DNA from: Methylocaldum sp. 14B
GTDB lineage: Bacteria > Pseudomonadota > Gammaproteobacteria > Methylococcales > Methylococcaceae
Direction: 5' to 3'
Length of the DNA: 64,000 nt
Assembly: GCF_002005105.1 (NCBI RefSeq)
Contig: NZ_MSCV01000018.1
Span: 47,683-111,682, forward strand
Under the pieces are notes generated by a model. The model was not told the origin of the DNA. It made no database searches and was given only the letters and a program-made list of their open reading frames with translations. The translations under genes and the position numbers were made by a program. Positions 25,729 to 35,405 of the stretch are shown here, piece by piece. Position 1 is the stretch's first letter. The number at the start of each line of letters is the position of its first letter.

Positions 25729-27093
25729 CTACGATGAAGCGAACTGGCATTCACGATAGATCCGTTCCAGTTCGTCCTGGAAGAAAAACTGCGGTTGACC
25801 GAACGCGGGTTTGAGTTCGTCCAGCCATGTCGCCTTGTCGTCGTACTCGGCGAAGAACGGACGATGAATCCAATCGGGATTCCGGCCTTGAAGAAACCGC
25901 ATCGTGATGATCTTTTCGCCTGCCGCCTCGGTGACACCGAGCACCTGGACTTTGCCGGGACAGGCAGACATGCTGGGACCCCGCACCGTACGGCCGAGGC
26001 CGCTCACCCGCTGGTAAGCTTCCCGGAAAATCTCCCAGGCACGCACCAGGGGCACGGCGAAATAATGCTGAGCGCCGGTATCGCGCGCCAAGAACATGTA
26101 ATACGGAACGCAGCCCAGGTCGACCTGGGCATTCCACATCCGCGCCCATAGCGCCGGGTCGTCGTTGATGTGGCGGAGCACCGGCGATTGGGTGCGGATC
26201 ACCGCGCCGGTCGAGCGTAGCCGCTGAATCGCCTGCCGGACCGGCTGGGGTTCCAGCTCCCGTGGATGATTGAAATGGGCCATGATTGCCAGATGCTTGC
26301 CGCTGGCGGCCACTTTCCGAAGCAGTGCGACCATGTGGTCGGAATCGGCGTCGGTGAGGAAGCGGTAAGGCCAATAGGAGAGCGCCTTGGTGCCGATCCG
26401 GATATGGCGCAGATTGGGAAGTTCCGCCGCGATCAGCGGCTCCAGGTAATCGGCCAGCCGCCGCGCCGACATGAGCAGCGGATCGCCGCCGGTGAAGAGC
26501 ACATCGGTCACTTCCGGGTGCGCCTTAAGATAGGCGACCAGATGTTCCGCTTCGCGGCTCGCGAACTTCAAGCCGGACAGTCCCACGAACTGCGGCCAGC
26601 GAAAGCAGAACGTGCAGTAGGCGTGGCAGGTCTGGCCCGGGCTCGGAAAAAACAGCACGGTCTCCCGGTATTTGTGCTGCATGCCGTGCAAAGGTTCGCC
26701 GTTCAAATGAGGGACGTTGAGATCCAACTGGCCCGCCGGATGGGGATTGAGCTCCAAGCGGATACGGTCCGCCGCCTCGCGGATCAGGGCCGGACTCGCG
26801 CCGGCTTTCACGAGTTCCGCCATTTCCTCGTAATGGTGCGGCAACAGCATGTCGCGCTGCGGAAAAGTCAATATGAACATCGGATCGTCGGGAATATTGT
26901 CCCAGTCGATCAGTTCGTCAACCACGAAATTGTTGGTCTTGAAGGGCAGCACTCGCCCCACGACTTCGATTTCGAACAATTGCTCCTCACTGAGCCGTGC
27001 CATTTGCGGGATTTCGCGAAAATTGCCGAGGCTATACGCCGTGTAGCGCGTCGAATCGAATCCCGTAAAGATTTTCTTGGGAGAGATACTCAT
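25729..27093 (-). CDS. KamA-type radical SAM protein (lysine 2,3-aminomutase family)
   Basis: 454 residues from the ATG at 27093; the frame is open to 27171 but nothing there looks coding. The cluster motif is CHAYCTFCFRW, followed by DVLFTGGDPLLM, which is typical of lysine 2,3-aminomutase-like enzymes. A late ACPGKVQVLGV segment may hold the PLP-binding Lys (PGK). In true aminomutases this Lys is embedded in a different context, so the substrate and even the reaction are open. The gene lies alone, between two repeat blocks and the MarR region. Confidence 0.82.
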   Translation of the reverse strand: MSISPKKIFTGFDSTRYTAYSLGNFREIPQMARLSEEQLFEIEVVGRVLPFKTNNFVVDELIDWDNIPDDPMFILTFPQRDMLLPHHYEEMAELVKAGASPALIREAADRIRLELNPHPAGQLDLNVPHLNGEPLHGMQHKYRETVLFFPSPGQTCHAYCTFCFRWPQFVGLSGLKFASREAEHLVAYLKAHPEVTDVLFTGGDPLLMSARRLADYLEPLIAAELPNLRHIRIGTKALSYWPYRFLTDADSDHMVALLRKVAASGKHLAIMAHFNHPRELEPQPVRQAIQRLRSTGAVIRTQSPVLRHINDDPALWARMWNAQVDLGCVPYYMFLARDTGAQHYFAVPLVRAWEIFREAYQRVSGLGRTVRGPSMSACPGKVQVLGVTEAAGEKIITMRFLQGRNPDWIHRPFFAEYDDKATWLDELKPAFGQPQFFFQDELERIYRECQFASS

Positions 27094-27171
27094 AAGATAT
27101 TTCCGCCGAGAATTAGGTATAGTTGTTAAGGAGCAGGTACTGAGACGTGCACTGGACTCGAGCGTTTCCAT

Positions 27172-27402
27172 CTCGCTGAGGACTGAGGCTTCAAAGCCGC
27201 CAACGGAAGATTTCGACCGGGTAACGCGGCATTCGGGCTACCCGATAAGGTGTCCCCCCTTATTCCGACCATCCCCCGCTTAACGAAGACGACTCTCTTG
27301 GTAAGAACGTGAGAAACCCGATGTCCCGACGTCCTGTGCGTCAGAGGGCAATAAACTGTCACATCACGTCGGCACATGGTCGGAGCTTCTCACGGGGGGT
27401 AA
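27172..27402. other. Gap upstream of the marR-type gene
   Basis: No supported gene. It holds the presumed promoter of the minus-strand KamA-type gene. Confidence 0.4.
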
Positions 27403-27437
27403 GTATATTTGCACAAAAATGATTTGTGCAAATATAC
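27403..27437. promoter_or_regulatory. Perfect 15-bp inverted repeat, candidate MarR operator
   Basis: GTATATTTGCACAAA (27403-27417) is followed, after five bases, by its exact inverse (27423-27437). It lies about 150 bases before the marR-type start in otherwise GC-rich DNA. MarR dimers bind palindromes of this size, so self-regulation or control of the divergent KamA-type gene is plausible. Confidence 0.65.
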
Positions 27438-27590
27438 GTCGGGATGCCCGTCGAATTCGGGGAGTCCCGGACCGCCGTCCGTACTCCGACCATTCTTTCC
27501 CGCAAGCCCGCAAAGAGAACCGGCGCTTCCAAGCGAAGCGTGCAGCGGCAATAGGCCGTAGCACGCCAAATAGATTTTGATGACGGACAC

Positions 27591-28166
27591 ATGAAAACGA
27601 TTGAATACAGACCGCAAGAAGATTCGCCGGAAATTGCCGAACCGACGGCACGGCCCCACGAAGCGCTCAAACGCTTTCGCCTGATTTTCCGTGCCGTGCA
27701 ACAGCATTCGCAGTGGGTGGAATCGTGCTGCGGAGTCAGCTACGCCCAGCTTTGGGCGATGTCGGAGTTGTCGAATAACGCCGGAATGAAAGTGTCGGAA
27801 CTGGCGCGAGCCATGTCGGTTCATCAATCCACCGTAAGCAATTTGCTGGTCAAGCTGGAAAAGAAAGGGCTGATCCGGCGGGAACGAACCAATCCCGATC
27901 AACGGGTGGTACGCCTTTATTTGACGGAAGCAGGGCAAGCCCTCGTGGAGCAAACTCCCGAACCCCGGCAGGGTCTGTTGCTACAGGCACTGACCGAATT
28001 GCCGGATCCGGTTTTGATCTCTCTGACCCGAAACCTGGATCTTTTGGTGGAGGCCATGCAGATCAGCGACGAACAAGCCGCCATGCAGCCTTTGGGCGTA
28101 AGCGGTCACGAATCGGAGACGAGAACGACGATGCGCCGGCGCAAGCCTCGAAAGACGGCGGACTAG
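27591..28166 (+). CDS. MarR-family transcriptional regulator
   Basis: 191 residues. A winged helix-turn-helix of MarR type: QLWAMSELSNNAGMKVSELARAMSVHQSTVSNLLVKLEKKGLIRRE with wing RTNPDQRVVRLYLTEAG. A basic C-terminal tail (RRRKPRKTAD) is unusual and might add DNA affinity. It is placed between the operator-like palindrome and the lipoprotein/arylsulfatase genes, which it may control. Confidence 0.87.
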   Translation: MKTIEYRPQEDSPEIAEPTARPHEALKRFRLIFRAVQQHSQWVESCCGVSYAQLWAMSELSNNAGMKVSELARAMSVHQSTVSNLLVKLEKKGLIRRERTNPDQRVVRLYLTEAGQALVEQTPEPRQGLLLQALTELPDPVLISLTRNLDLLVEAMQISDEQAAMQPLGVSGHESETRTTMRRRKPRKTAD

Positions 28167-28256
28167 CGATGCGCCTTGGCCGATCCGTGCTCGAACTTTC
28201 CCGCCGGGATCGAGACTAATTTTCGTAAGTCCCGAAAAAATAAAGAGGTCTTGGAC

Positions 28257-29003
28257 ATGGAACTTCCGAGCCGGCATCCGGTGCTCGTCACCGCGATAGC
28301 GACGTTCATGATCTCGGTCCCGCTGATGTCGTGCCGGGACGCGGCAGTGGTCAAACCCATCCCTGACTATGCGCAACTCGGCCCGGTCGAGAAAGAAGTG
28401 GCGTCCGACATCTCCCCGGTCCGGATCGTCGCCCGGCCGGAATCGTGGCCGGGAGCCAAAGCCATCGAGTTCAAGACCACACCCGTACACTTGAAAATCG
28501 ACAACCGCGGTGAAAGCGCGCTACTGATCCGCTACAGCGACTTCAAGGTGCGTGCGGCGCCCACCGGGAACGAGTTCTCCGCCTTGCCGGTCTTTCCGGT
28601 CGAAGCGAAAGACAGGGGGCCGGTTGTTCCCGGCACGCTGCCGATGCTGACTCCCGTGGCCTACCCGCCGATCGTGGATCCGGAATTCGGTTTTCGGGAT
28701 TTCCATGTGGCGCCTTACCTAAAACCGCTCTATCCCACCGTTCCGGCTCATGAAGGTCCTTTTCCTCACGATGAATCCTATAACCCGCGCCACTCGAATT
28801 ACTGGCAAGGGTCCGACTTGCCCAGTCTCGAAATGATGCGGCGAGCCCTGCCCGAAGGGGTGCTGAATCCCGGCGGGTGGGTGGCCGGTTGGCTGTATTT
28901 CCAAAAATTCGAACCCTTGCCAGCCGGGACGCTGATAGTCAGCCTAACCGATACATCCGGACGAGCTCTGACGCCGGCTCGGGTTCCTATCCAGGCGCAC
29001 TGA
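28257..29003 (+). CDS. Putative lipoprotein of unknown function
   Basis: 248 residues from the ATG at 28257 (AAAGAGGTC upstream). The N-terminus ends in VPLMSC, a plausible lipobox. The mature part is beta-rich (HLKIDNRGESALLIRYSDFKV) with a late GGWVAGWLYFQKFEPLPAGTL. No family is recognised. A decayed copy of its last 30 codons is at 33555-33652, suggesting past duplication. The position before the arylsulfatase suggests a joint envelope role, as inference. Confidence 0.65.
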   Translation: MELPSRHPVLVTAIATFMISVPLMSCRDAAVVKPIPDYAQLGPVEKEVASDISPVRIVARPESWPGAKAIEFKTTPVHLKIDNRGESALLIRYSDFKVRAAPTGNEFSALPVFPVEAKDRGPVVPGTLPMLTPVAYPPIVDPEFGFRDFHVAPYLKPLYPTVPAHEGPFPHDESYNPRHSNYWQGSDLPSLEMMRRALPEGVLNPGGWVAGWLYFQKFEPLPAGTLIVSLTDTSGRALTPARVPIQAH

Positions 29004-29269
29004 GCCCGTGCCATCCGCGTCGAAGATGACTACGTGCTCGTACAGATGTCATTTACAGTCGACGTTAACAAAAATAAACATTTGATCGCAGCACTTCCGG
29101 CTCAAGGAGCGAAACCATGGATAACAGTGACCGGTGCCGATCAATTTCGTCATCTTCTTAGGGCCGTCCGCATTTCACACCTCGGGGCGGAAAGCTACCG
29201 CGTGATGGATTAACGCTGTCCCCAAAATCGACCAAACCGCCCGCAAGGCATTGCAAGTGGAGGTACGAC

Positions 29270-31624
29270 ATGTCTTTGAAGGAATACAAATCCGGAACCG
29301 CTTTTCCCGGCGTCGTCGGTCGCACGCCCGAGACCTCCTCACCCGCATGGCCGGAGCCGCTGCGGGCGAAACCGGGAGCGCCGAACGTGCTGTTCATCGT
29401 GCTGGACGACACCGGTTACGGCCAGCTCGGATGTTACGGTTCGCCCATCCGGACGCCGAACCTCGACAGGCTGGCGGCGAACGGCCTTCGCTACAGCAAT
29501 ATGCACACGACGGCGCTGTGCTCGCCTACCCGGTCCTGTCTTCTGACCGGGCGCAACCACCATTCCAACGGGATGGCCTGCATCACCGAGGGCTCCATGG
29601 GCTATCCGGGCGCGAACGGCATCATTCCCTTCGAAAACGGCTTCCTGTCGGAGATTCTCCAGCGCCAGGGCTACAACACCTTCGCGGTGGGCAAATGGCA
29701 TCTCACCCCGGCGGAGCAGATCAGCGCCGCCGGCCCTTACGACCGCTGGCCGCTGGGACGGGGCTTCGAGCGGTATTACGGCTTCCTGGGCGGCGATACC
29801 CACCAGTATTACCCGGACCTGGTCCACGACAATCACGCGGTCGAACCGCCCAAAACGCCGGAAGAAGGCTACCACCTCACCGAAGACCTGGCGGATCAGG
29901 CCATCCGTTTCATCGGCGATGCCAAGCAGGCGGCCCCCGACAAGCCGTTTTTCCTGTATTTCGCCAGCGGCGCCATGCACGCTCCGCACCACGTGCCGAA
30001 AGAATGGGCCGACCGCTACCGGGGGCAGTTCGACGACGGCTGGGAAGCTTACCGGCACAAGGTCCATCAAAAACAGCTCGACATGGGCCTTATTCCGCCG
30101 GGCACCGAACTATCCCGCCACGACCCCGACGTGGCCCGCTGGGACAGCCTTACGCCGGACGAGAAAAAGCTGTACGCCCGCATGATGGAAGTCTTCGCCG
30201 GGTTCCTGGAGCATACCGACCATCACATCGGCCGACTGCTGGATTTCATCGAAAGCCTGGGCGAACTGGACGATACTCTAATCATGGTGATCTCGGACAA
30301 CGGCGCCAGCGCCGAAGGCGGCCCCACCGGTTCGGTCAACGAAAACAAGTTCTTCAACAATGTGCCGGAGTCCTTGGAAGCCAATCTCAAGGCGCTGGAC
30401 GATCTGGGCGGCCCGAAGTATTTCAATCATTACCCCTGGGGCTGGACCTGGGCGGGCGACACCCCGTTCAAGCGCTGGAAGCGGGAAACCTACCGCGGAG
30501 GCGTCAGCGATCCTTTCATCGTGCATTGGCCAAAGGGTATCCAGGCAAAAGGGGAAATCCGCCCGCAATACGCTCACGCCATCGATTTGCTGCCGACGGT
30601 ACTGGACGCCTTGCAAATCGAGCCGCCGGCGGAAATCCGCGGCGTCGCCCAATCGCCCATCGAGGGCGTGAGCTTTGCTCATACCTTTAACGAGGGGAAG
30701 GCGGAAAACCGCCACGTCACCCAATATTTCGAGATGTTCGGCCACCGATCGATCTACCACGACGGCTGGCGCGCCGTATGCCCCGTTCCGGGGCCCTCCT
30801 TTGCCGAGTCCGGAATGTCCTTCGGACAGATGGAGATTACCGAGGAAAAACTGCGCGAACTGGATGCCCACGGCTGGGAGCTGTATCACGTGGCGGAAGA
30901 TTTCTCCGAAACCCGCAATCTGGCCGATCAGCACCGGGACAAACTGATCGAAATGATCGCCATGTGGTATGTCGAAGCGGGCAAATACAAGGTCCTGCCC
31001 CTCGACAGCCGCGGCACCCAGCGATTCGCCGAGGAACGTCCCCAGCTTACCCGGGGCAGGCAGCGGTACATCTATTATCCCGATACCTCGCCCGTACCCG
31101 ATAACGTGGCGGTGAAGGTCCTCAACCGGCCGCACAGCATTAGCGCAGAGGTAGAAATCCACGATGGCGCCGAGGGTGTGCTGCTGGCCCACGGCGGCAG
31201 TACCGGCGGGTACTCGTTCTTCGTCAAGGACAAAAAGCTGTGCTACGTGCACAACTACGTCGGCACCGAGGAGTTCGCGGTCGAATCCGACGCGGAGGTA
31301 CCGCAGGGAAAGGCGGAGCTGCGCTTCGAGTTCGAACCCACCGGCCGGCCCGACCTCGCCCAAGGCAAAGGCGCGCCGGGCCGCGGCCAGCTCTACATCG
31401 ACGGCAAACTCGTCGGACAGGCCGAACTTCCCGTCACCGTACCGCTTCTCATCAGCCTGGGCGAAGGGCTGACCTGCGGCCACGACGCGGCGTCTCCGGT
31501 GACCTCCCGATACGAAGTGCCGTTCGCCTTCAGCGGCAAGCTGAACCGGGTAACGGTGGACGTGTCGGGCGAACTGATCGAGGACAAGGAGGCGGAATTG
31601 CGGGCGATCATCACCCGGCAGTGA
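29270..31624 (+). CDS. Arylsulfatase (type I, formylglycine-dependent)
   Basis: 784 residues from the ATG at 29270 (GTGGAGGTACGAC). The sulfatase signature CSPTR is at residues 84-88; Cys84 would be converted to formylglycine. Metal ligands are in VLDDTGYG and VISDNGASAEGG. The C-terminal 200 or so residues (HSISAEVEIHDGAEGVLLAHG) form an extra beta-sandwich, as in large bacterial arylsulfatases. There is no signal peptide, so like Pseudomonas AtsA it may act in the cytoplasm. The FGE that activates it is the next gene. It would free sulfate from organic sulfate esters. Confidence 0.92.
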   Translation: MSLKEYKSGTAFPGVVGRTPETSSPAWPEPLRAKPGAPNVLFIVLDDTGYGQLGCYGSPIRTPNLDRLAANGLRYSNMHTTALCSPTRSCLLTGRNHHSNGMACITEGSMGYPGANGIIPFENGFLSEILQRQGYNTFAVGKWHLTPAEQISAAGPYDRWPLGRGFERYYGFLGGDTHQYYPDLVHDNHAVEPPKTPEEGYHLTEDLADQAIRFIGDAKQAAPDKPFFLYFASGAMHAPHHVPKEWADRYRGQFDDGWEAYRHKVHQKQLDMGLIPPGTELSRHDPDVARWDSLTPDEKKLYARMMEVFAGFLEHTDHHIGRLLDFIESLGELDDTLIMVISDNGASAEGGPTGSVNENKFFNNVPESLEANLKALDDLGGPKYFNHYPWGWTWAGDTPFKRWKRETYRGGVSDPFIVHWPKGIQAKGEIRPQYAHAIDLLPTVLDALQIEPPAEIRGVAQSPIEGVSFAHTFNEGKAENRHVTQYFEMFGHRSIYHDGWRAVCPVPGPSFAESGMSFGQMEITEEKLRELDAHGWELYHVAEDFSETRNLADQHRDKLIEMIAMWYVEAGKYKVLPLDSRGTQRFAEERPQLTRGRQRYIYYPDTSPVPDNVAVKVLNRPHSISAEVEIHDGAEGVLLAHGGSTGGYSFFVKDKKLCYVHNYVGTEEFAVESDAEVPQGKAELRFEFEPTGRPDLAQGKGAPGRGQLYIDGKLVGQAELPVTVPLLISLGEGLTCGHDAASPVTSRYEVPFAFSGKLNRVTVDVSGELIEDKEAELRAIITRQ

Positions 31625-31651
31625 AAGGCATACGGTACAAGGATTTCAACC

Positions 31652-32659
31652 ATGATCCACACCGAAGCCAAGACGGCGATCCGCTTCGCCTCCCCTGCCC
31701 CCGAGCCGCCCTTCCCCGATATGGTCTGGATCCCCGGCGGCGCGTTTCTGATGGGATCGGACCGGCATTATCCCGAGGAAGCCCCGGCGCACCGGGTAGC
31801 GGTGGACGGTTTCTGGATAGACCGCTTTCCGGTGACCAACGAGCGGTTCGCCCGCTTCGTGGCCGCCACCGAGCATGTCACCTTCGCCGAAATCCCGCCG
31901 AATCCGGCCGATTACCCCGGCGCCTTGCCGCACATGATCTACGCCGGTTCGCTGGTGTTCGTGAAGCCGCCGGGGCCGGTGAATCTCCGCGACATCGGAA
32001 ATTGGTGGTCCTACATGAAAGGCGCCGACTGGCGGCATCCGCGAGGCCTCGAGAGTTCCCTCCAAGGGCTGGAGCGGCATCCGGTAGTCCACGTCACTTT
32101 TGCCGACGCCGAGGCCTTTGCCCGCTGGGAAGGCAAGGCGCTCCCGACTGAAGCCGAGTGGGAACGGGCCGCCCGCGGCGGGTTGGACGGCGTGGCCTAT
32201 GCCTGGGGCGAGGAACTGGCGCCGGAGGGCAGGATGCTGGCCAATTACTGGCAGGGGCGGTTTCCCTGGGAAAACCTCGTCGTCGACGGCTACGAGGGCA
32301 CCTCCCCGGTGGGAGCCTTTCCGCCCAACGGATACGGCCTGTACGACATGATCGGCAACGTCTGGGAATGGACCGCCGACTGGTACGAACCCGGCCACCC
32401 GTCCGCGCGGCAAGCGGCCTGCTGCGTTCCCAGGAATCCGCGCGGCGGGCGGGAGGAAGCTAGCTTCGATCCCTGTGAGCCCGTGATCCGGATTCCGCGC
32501 AAGGTGCTCAAGGGCGGTTCCCATCTCTGCGCGGAGAATTACTGCCGCCGCTACCGCCCGGCGGCCCGCTTCCCGGAACCGGTCGATACCTCCACCTGCC
32601 ATGTGGGCTTCCGCTGCATCGTGCGGGCGACAGGCAGAACCGGCCAAACCGAGCCGTAA
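31652..32659 (+). CDS. Formylglycine-generating enzyme (sulfatase-modifying factor)
   Basis: 335 residues of the SUMF1/FGE fold: MVWIPGGAFLMGSD, WERAARGGLDGVAYAWGEE, GNVWEWTADWYEPGHP. The copper-binding catalytic cysteine pair is intact in SHLCAENYCRRYRPAAR (Cys293 and Cys298, five apart as in known FGEs). It oxidises Cys84 of the arylsulfatase to formylglycine using oxygen. It starts 27 bases after the sulfatase stop, so they form one operon. Confidence 0.92.
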   Translation: MIHTEAKTAIRFASPAPEPPFPDMVWIPGGAFLMGSDRHYPEEAPAHRVAVDGFWIDRFPVTNERFARFVAATEHVTFAEIPPNPADYPGALPHMIYAGSLVFVKPPGPVNLRDIGNWWSYMKGADWRHPRGLESSLQGLERHPVVHVTFADAEAFARWEGKALPTEAEWERAARGGLDGVAYAWGEELAPEGRMLANYWQGRFPWENLVVDGYEGTSPVGAFPPNGYGLYDMIGNVWEWTADWYEPGHPSARQAACCVPRNPRGGREEASFDPCEPVIRIPRKVLKGGSHLCAENYCRRYRPAARFPEPVDTSTCHVGFRCIVRATGRTGQTEP

Positions 32660-32678
32660 GTGAAGCCTGGAGTTCGGC

Positions 32679-32801
32679 GTGATCGCCGGAGTCGGCGAGC
32701 GTCCGGGCTGTATGCCGGGGTTTCTGGTCGCCTTGACGCCGGCTCTGGTCGGGGTGTTCATCCTGCTGGGTCTGCTGGCGAGAATGGGGGCGGCGGCATG
32801 A
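32679..32801 (+). CDS. Possible 40-residue membrane peptide
   Basis: A GTG-started frame with one hydrophobic helix (FLVALTPALVGVFILLGLLA), 19 bases after the FGE stop. The start is weak and there is no known family, but the helix and position are suggestive. Confidence 0.25.
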   Translation: MIAGVGERPGCMPGFLVALTPALVGVFILLGLLARMGAAA

Positions 32802-32858
32802 TGCGCCCAACCACGGATTTCCGAAGTTTCTGCTTTTCAACCCATGGAGCCTAATGTC

Positions 32859-33092
32859 ATGCAAATCTCAACCTTTTTTCCCAAAGCCATCCTCCTGTCG
32901 GCGGCGCTGTTTTCCGGCGCCGGCGCGGCGATCGGTGCCATCGCCGGCAACGCCGGCCTGGGCGCCGCCATCGGCGCGGGCACCGGACTGGTGGGCAGTT
33001 ATCTCTACGACAAGCACAAACAGTCCGAACAACGGGCTTACGAGCAGGGTTATCAGCAGGGACGCCAGCCACAACCGCAAACCAATCCGTAA
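32859..33092 (+). CDS. Glycine-zipper small envelope protein
   Basis: 77 residues from the ATG at 32859; an ATG at 32844 would add five. A signal-like start (FFPKAILLSAALFSG) is followed by a glycine zipper (GAGAAIGAIAGNAGLGAAIG, then AGTGLVGSYLYDKHK) and a polar, Gln-rich tail. Glycine-zipper proteins of this kind associate with membranes, often in the outer envelope. Function unknown. Confidence 0.72.
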   Translation: MQISTFFPKAILLSAALFSGAGAAIGAIAGNAGLGAAIGAGTGLVGSYLYDKHKQSEQRAYEQGYQQGRQPQPQTNP

Positions 33093-33554
33093 CCGCCGGG
33101 CCACTCGGGACGCATGCCGGGAGGGATGGAAAACACCGCGCCGCCGACGACTCGAATATCGATGTGGACAGGATCGAACGAATGATCGTCGACCTTTGAC
33201 GAGGAACGTCCATCGGCATTAGCCATACCCTTCGAATCGGGCAAGATCAAGGAAAGCGAGTCCGGCGCGAAACCCGTCGTGCTCCGACGGATACGTTAAT
33301 GCCCGTATTTCCGCTCCTTCATTCGACAACCAATAATGGCCGCAAGCGCAAAGCCCCCATGTCCGCAAGACAATGCCTTCTTGGCAAGGATCGGATTCGG
33401 CCGTATATGCCCTGGCGGATCAACATCCGTTTCGATGCCGATATCGTGCAGCGTTTCGACCTTGTCATCCTTCGCGCCGTTTCGTCGGCTATCGGCGCCG
33501 CAGGATAACGGGGCTAGTTTCACTCGCTTCGTCGGAAAGCGATGCAGCGATAGC
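33093..33554. other. Gap without a gene
   Basis: Only short shadow frames. No domain or ribosome site is convincing. Confidence 0.4.
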
Positions 33555-33652
33555 GAAAATTCGAGCCCTTGCCAGCCGGGAAGCTAGTAGTCAGGCCTAC
33601 CCGATACATCCGGGAAAGCCTTGGAGCCGGCTCGGGTTCCGATTCAGGCACG
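33555..33652 (+). pseudogene. Decayed copy of the 3' end of the lipoprotein gene at 28257
   Basis: Shared blocks with 28907-29000, in the same order: AATTCGA..CCCTTGCCAGCC, GATACATCCGG, GCCGGCTCGGGTTCC and ATTCAGGCACGCTG. Small indels break the frame. The fragment shows that a second lipoprotein copy once lay here, before the YqaE-like gene. Confidence 0.7.
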
Positions 33653-33761
33653 CTGGAACGCAATTTTTTCGGCGCCGCTTCGGTCAAAACGAAAGAGTCC
33701 CTTCGCATTGCCTTGACCGGATTGCATTCAATCCGCCAGAACTTCAACGCGAGGTCTTATC

Positions 33762-33935
33762 ATGACGGTCACCTTCACGGATGTTTTCAAGGTTATCTTC
33801 GCCATTCTTCTCCCGCCGCTGGGCGTCTTCATGGAAGTCGGGCTTGCAGGCGCCTTCTGGCTGAATATTCTGCTGACGATGCTGGGCTTCATCCCAGGCG
33901 TCATTCACGCTCTTTACATCATCCTCACTCGTTGA
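33762..33935 (+). CDS. YqaE/Pmp3-family small membrane protein (UPF0057)
   Basis: 57 residues. FAILLPPLGVFMEVG is the family hallmark, followed by FWLNILLTMLGFIPGVIHAL; together they form two transmembrane helices. The ATG at 33762 follows GCGAGGTCTTATC. Length is right for the family (about 50-60). Members are stress- or salt-induced and influence membrane potential in yeast; the role in bacteria is unclear. Confidence 0.88.
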   Translation: MTVTFTDVFKVIFAILLPPLGVFMEVGLAGAFWLNILLTMLGFIPGVIHALYIILTR

Positions 33936-34028
33936 CCGGAAACGGCCGCCGACCGGCGAGTTATCCGCCAAAACGCCGGCATTGGCAGGATGGCTAGCCT
34001 GATCGTCGGTCGCGTCGTGCTCGCGATC

Positions 34029-35225
34029 ATGAGTGTCCGAAACCTTTTCAAGTGCCTGCTGTTCGTCCTGCTGATCCTGGCTGCGGGCTGCGGTCCCGCC
34101 TTGCGTCCGTCGCTTTCGCAGCAGGAACTGCTCAGCGCCCGAGAGGCCAGCGACCGTCTGGTCAACGCGGAAATCAAGGGATTCACGCCGCGGCTCGTCA
34201 CGCGGGCCAAGCAGGAGTACGACGACTATGTCCTGGGTGTCAGATCCGAACCGCCTGTAATCGACGCTCTCGTGATCTCCGGAGGCGGAGACTGGGGAGC
34301 CTTCGGCGCGGGCTTTCTCAAGGGCTGGGGACGGGTTCCGAAGGGGCCCATGGCACGTCCCGAATTCGACGTCGTGACCGGCGTCAGCACCGGCGCCTTG
34401 ATCGCGCCGTTCGCTTTTCTCGGAACCGAGCGGACCATCGATCAGGTCCTGAATATGTACCGCGAACCGCGTCCGGACATCGTGAAACTTCGAGGGCTTC
34501 TGTTCTTCCTGCCGCGCTACGCGTCGTTCACCCGCATTCCGGGGCTGGAGCGGGATATCGCGGAAGCGATCGATTCGGAGTTTCTGAACCGCATCGTCCG
34601 GGAAGGCAGGCGCAACCGTATGCTGCTGGTCAATACCACCAATCTCGATGATGGGGACATGCGCGCCTGGGACGTGGTCGAGGAAGCGAGAAGTGCTCTC
34701 CGGACCGGTGACGTGGATCGGGTGCACCGCATCCTCCTCGCGTCGGCCGCGGTGCCCGGCGTCTTCCCGCCGCGCGAGATCGACGGCCGGCTGTATGTCG
34801 ATGGAGGCGTGACCGGAAATATCCTGTATGGCGCGAGAACGCACGACGAAGACAGCTTTTCGGCGGTCTGGAAGAAGACTTACCCGGACCTGCCGATCCC
34901 CAAGCAGCGTTACTGGGTCATCCTCAACAACCAGTTCCGTTTTCTGCCGCAAATCACCCGGCAGACCTGGGCCGCCATCATGCGCCGCAGCACCAACCTG
35001 GCGACCCAGTCGGCTACCGTCAACGCGCTACGCCATCTTTACGCATTGGCCGAGATTTCGAAATTGAAGAGAGGCGCCGATGTCGAGATCCGGGTCATCT
35101 CGGTTCCCGCCGATTGGACGCCGCCGAAACCGGGCGTGTTCGTAAAGGAAACGATGAACGCCCTGGCGGACCTCGGGGAACGCATGGGTGCGAATCCTTC
35201 GAGTTGGCGCACCGAGCCGCCTTGA
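34029..35225 (+). CDS. Patatin-like phospholipase lipoprotein
   Basis: 398 residues from the ATG at 34029; an upstream in-frame start at 33990 is possible because the ribosome site is weak. The lipobox LILAAGC gives an acylated Cys. Patatin features: GGGDWGAFGAG oxyanion loop, GVSTG nucleophile elbow, and the VDGGV Asp of the Ser-Asp dyad. All catalytic residues are present. It is probably an outer-membrane-anchored acyl hydrolase. It follows the YqaE gene in the same direction. Confidence 0.85.
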   Translation: MSVRNLFKCLLFVLLILAAGCGPALRPSLSQQELLSAREASDRLVNAEIKGFTPRLVTRAKQEYDDYVLGVRSEPPVIDALVISGGGDWGAFGAGFLKGWGRVPKGPMARPEFDVVTGVSTGALIAPFAFLGTERTIDQVLNMYREPRPDIVKLRGLLFFLPRYASFTRIPGLERDIAEAIDSEFLNRIVREGRRNRMLLVNTTNLDDGDMRAWDVVEEARSALRTGDVDRVHRILLASAAVPGVFPPREIDGRLYVDGGVTGNILYGARTHDEDSFSAVWKKTYPDLPIPKQRYWVILNNQFRFLPQITRQTWAAIMRRSTNLATQSATVNALRHLYALAEISKLKRGADVEIRVISVPADWTPPKPGVFVKETMNALADLGERMGANPSSWRTEPP

Positions 35226-35405
35226 GCGGAATGCTCGGAAGCCGCGACGGCATCGGAATTCAAGTCGAACGGACGGCACCGGGGCGCTCCGGTCGCGGTC
35301 GGATCGATTGATTTTGGAGCGGCTGTCGGATTGGTTTTCGGCCCGCTCCCGCACTAAGGCCATCCTTACGTACGAATGGAAACTGCTCTAGGAAAGGAGA
35401 ACGAC

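Noticed and set aside
28176..28256. Longer N-terminus for the lipoprotein gene
   Set aside because: It would place a polar stretch before the signal peptide; the ATG at 28257 has a Shine-Dalgarno and gives a clean lipobox.
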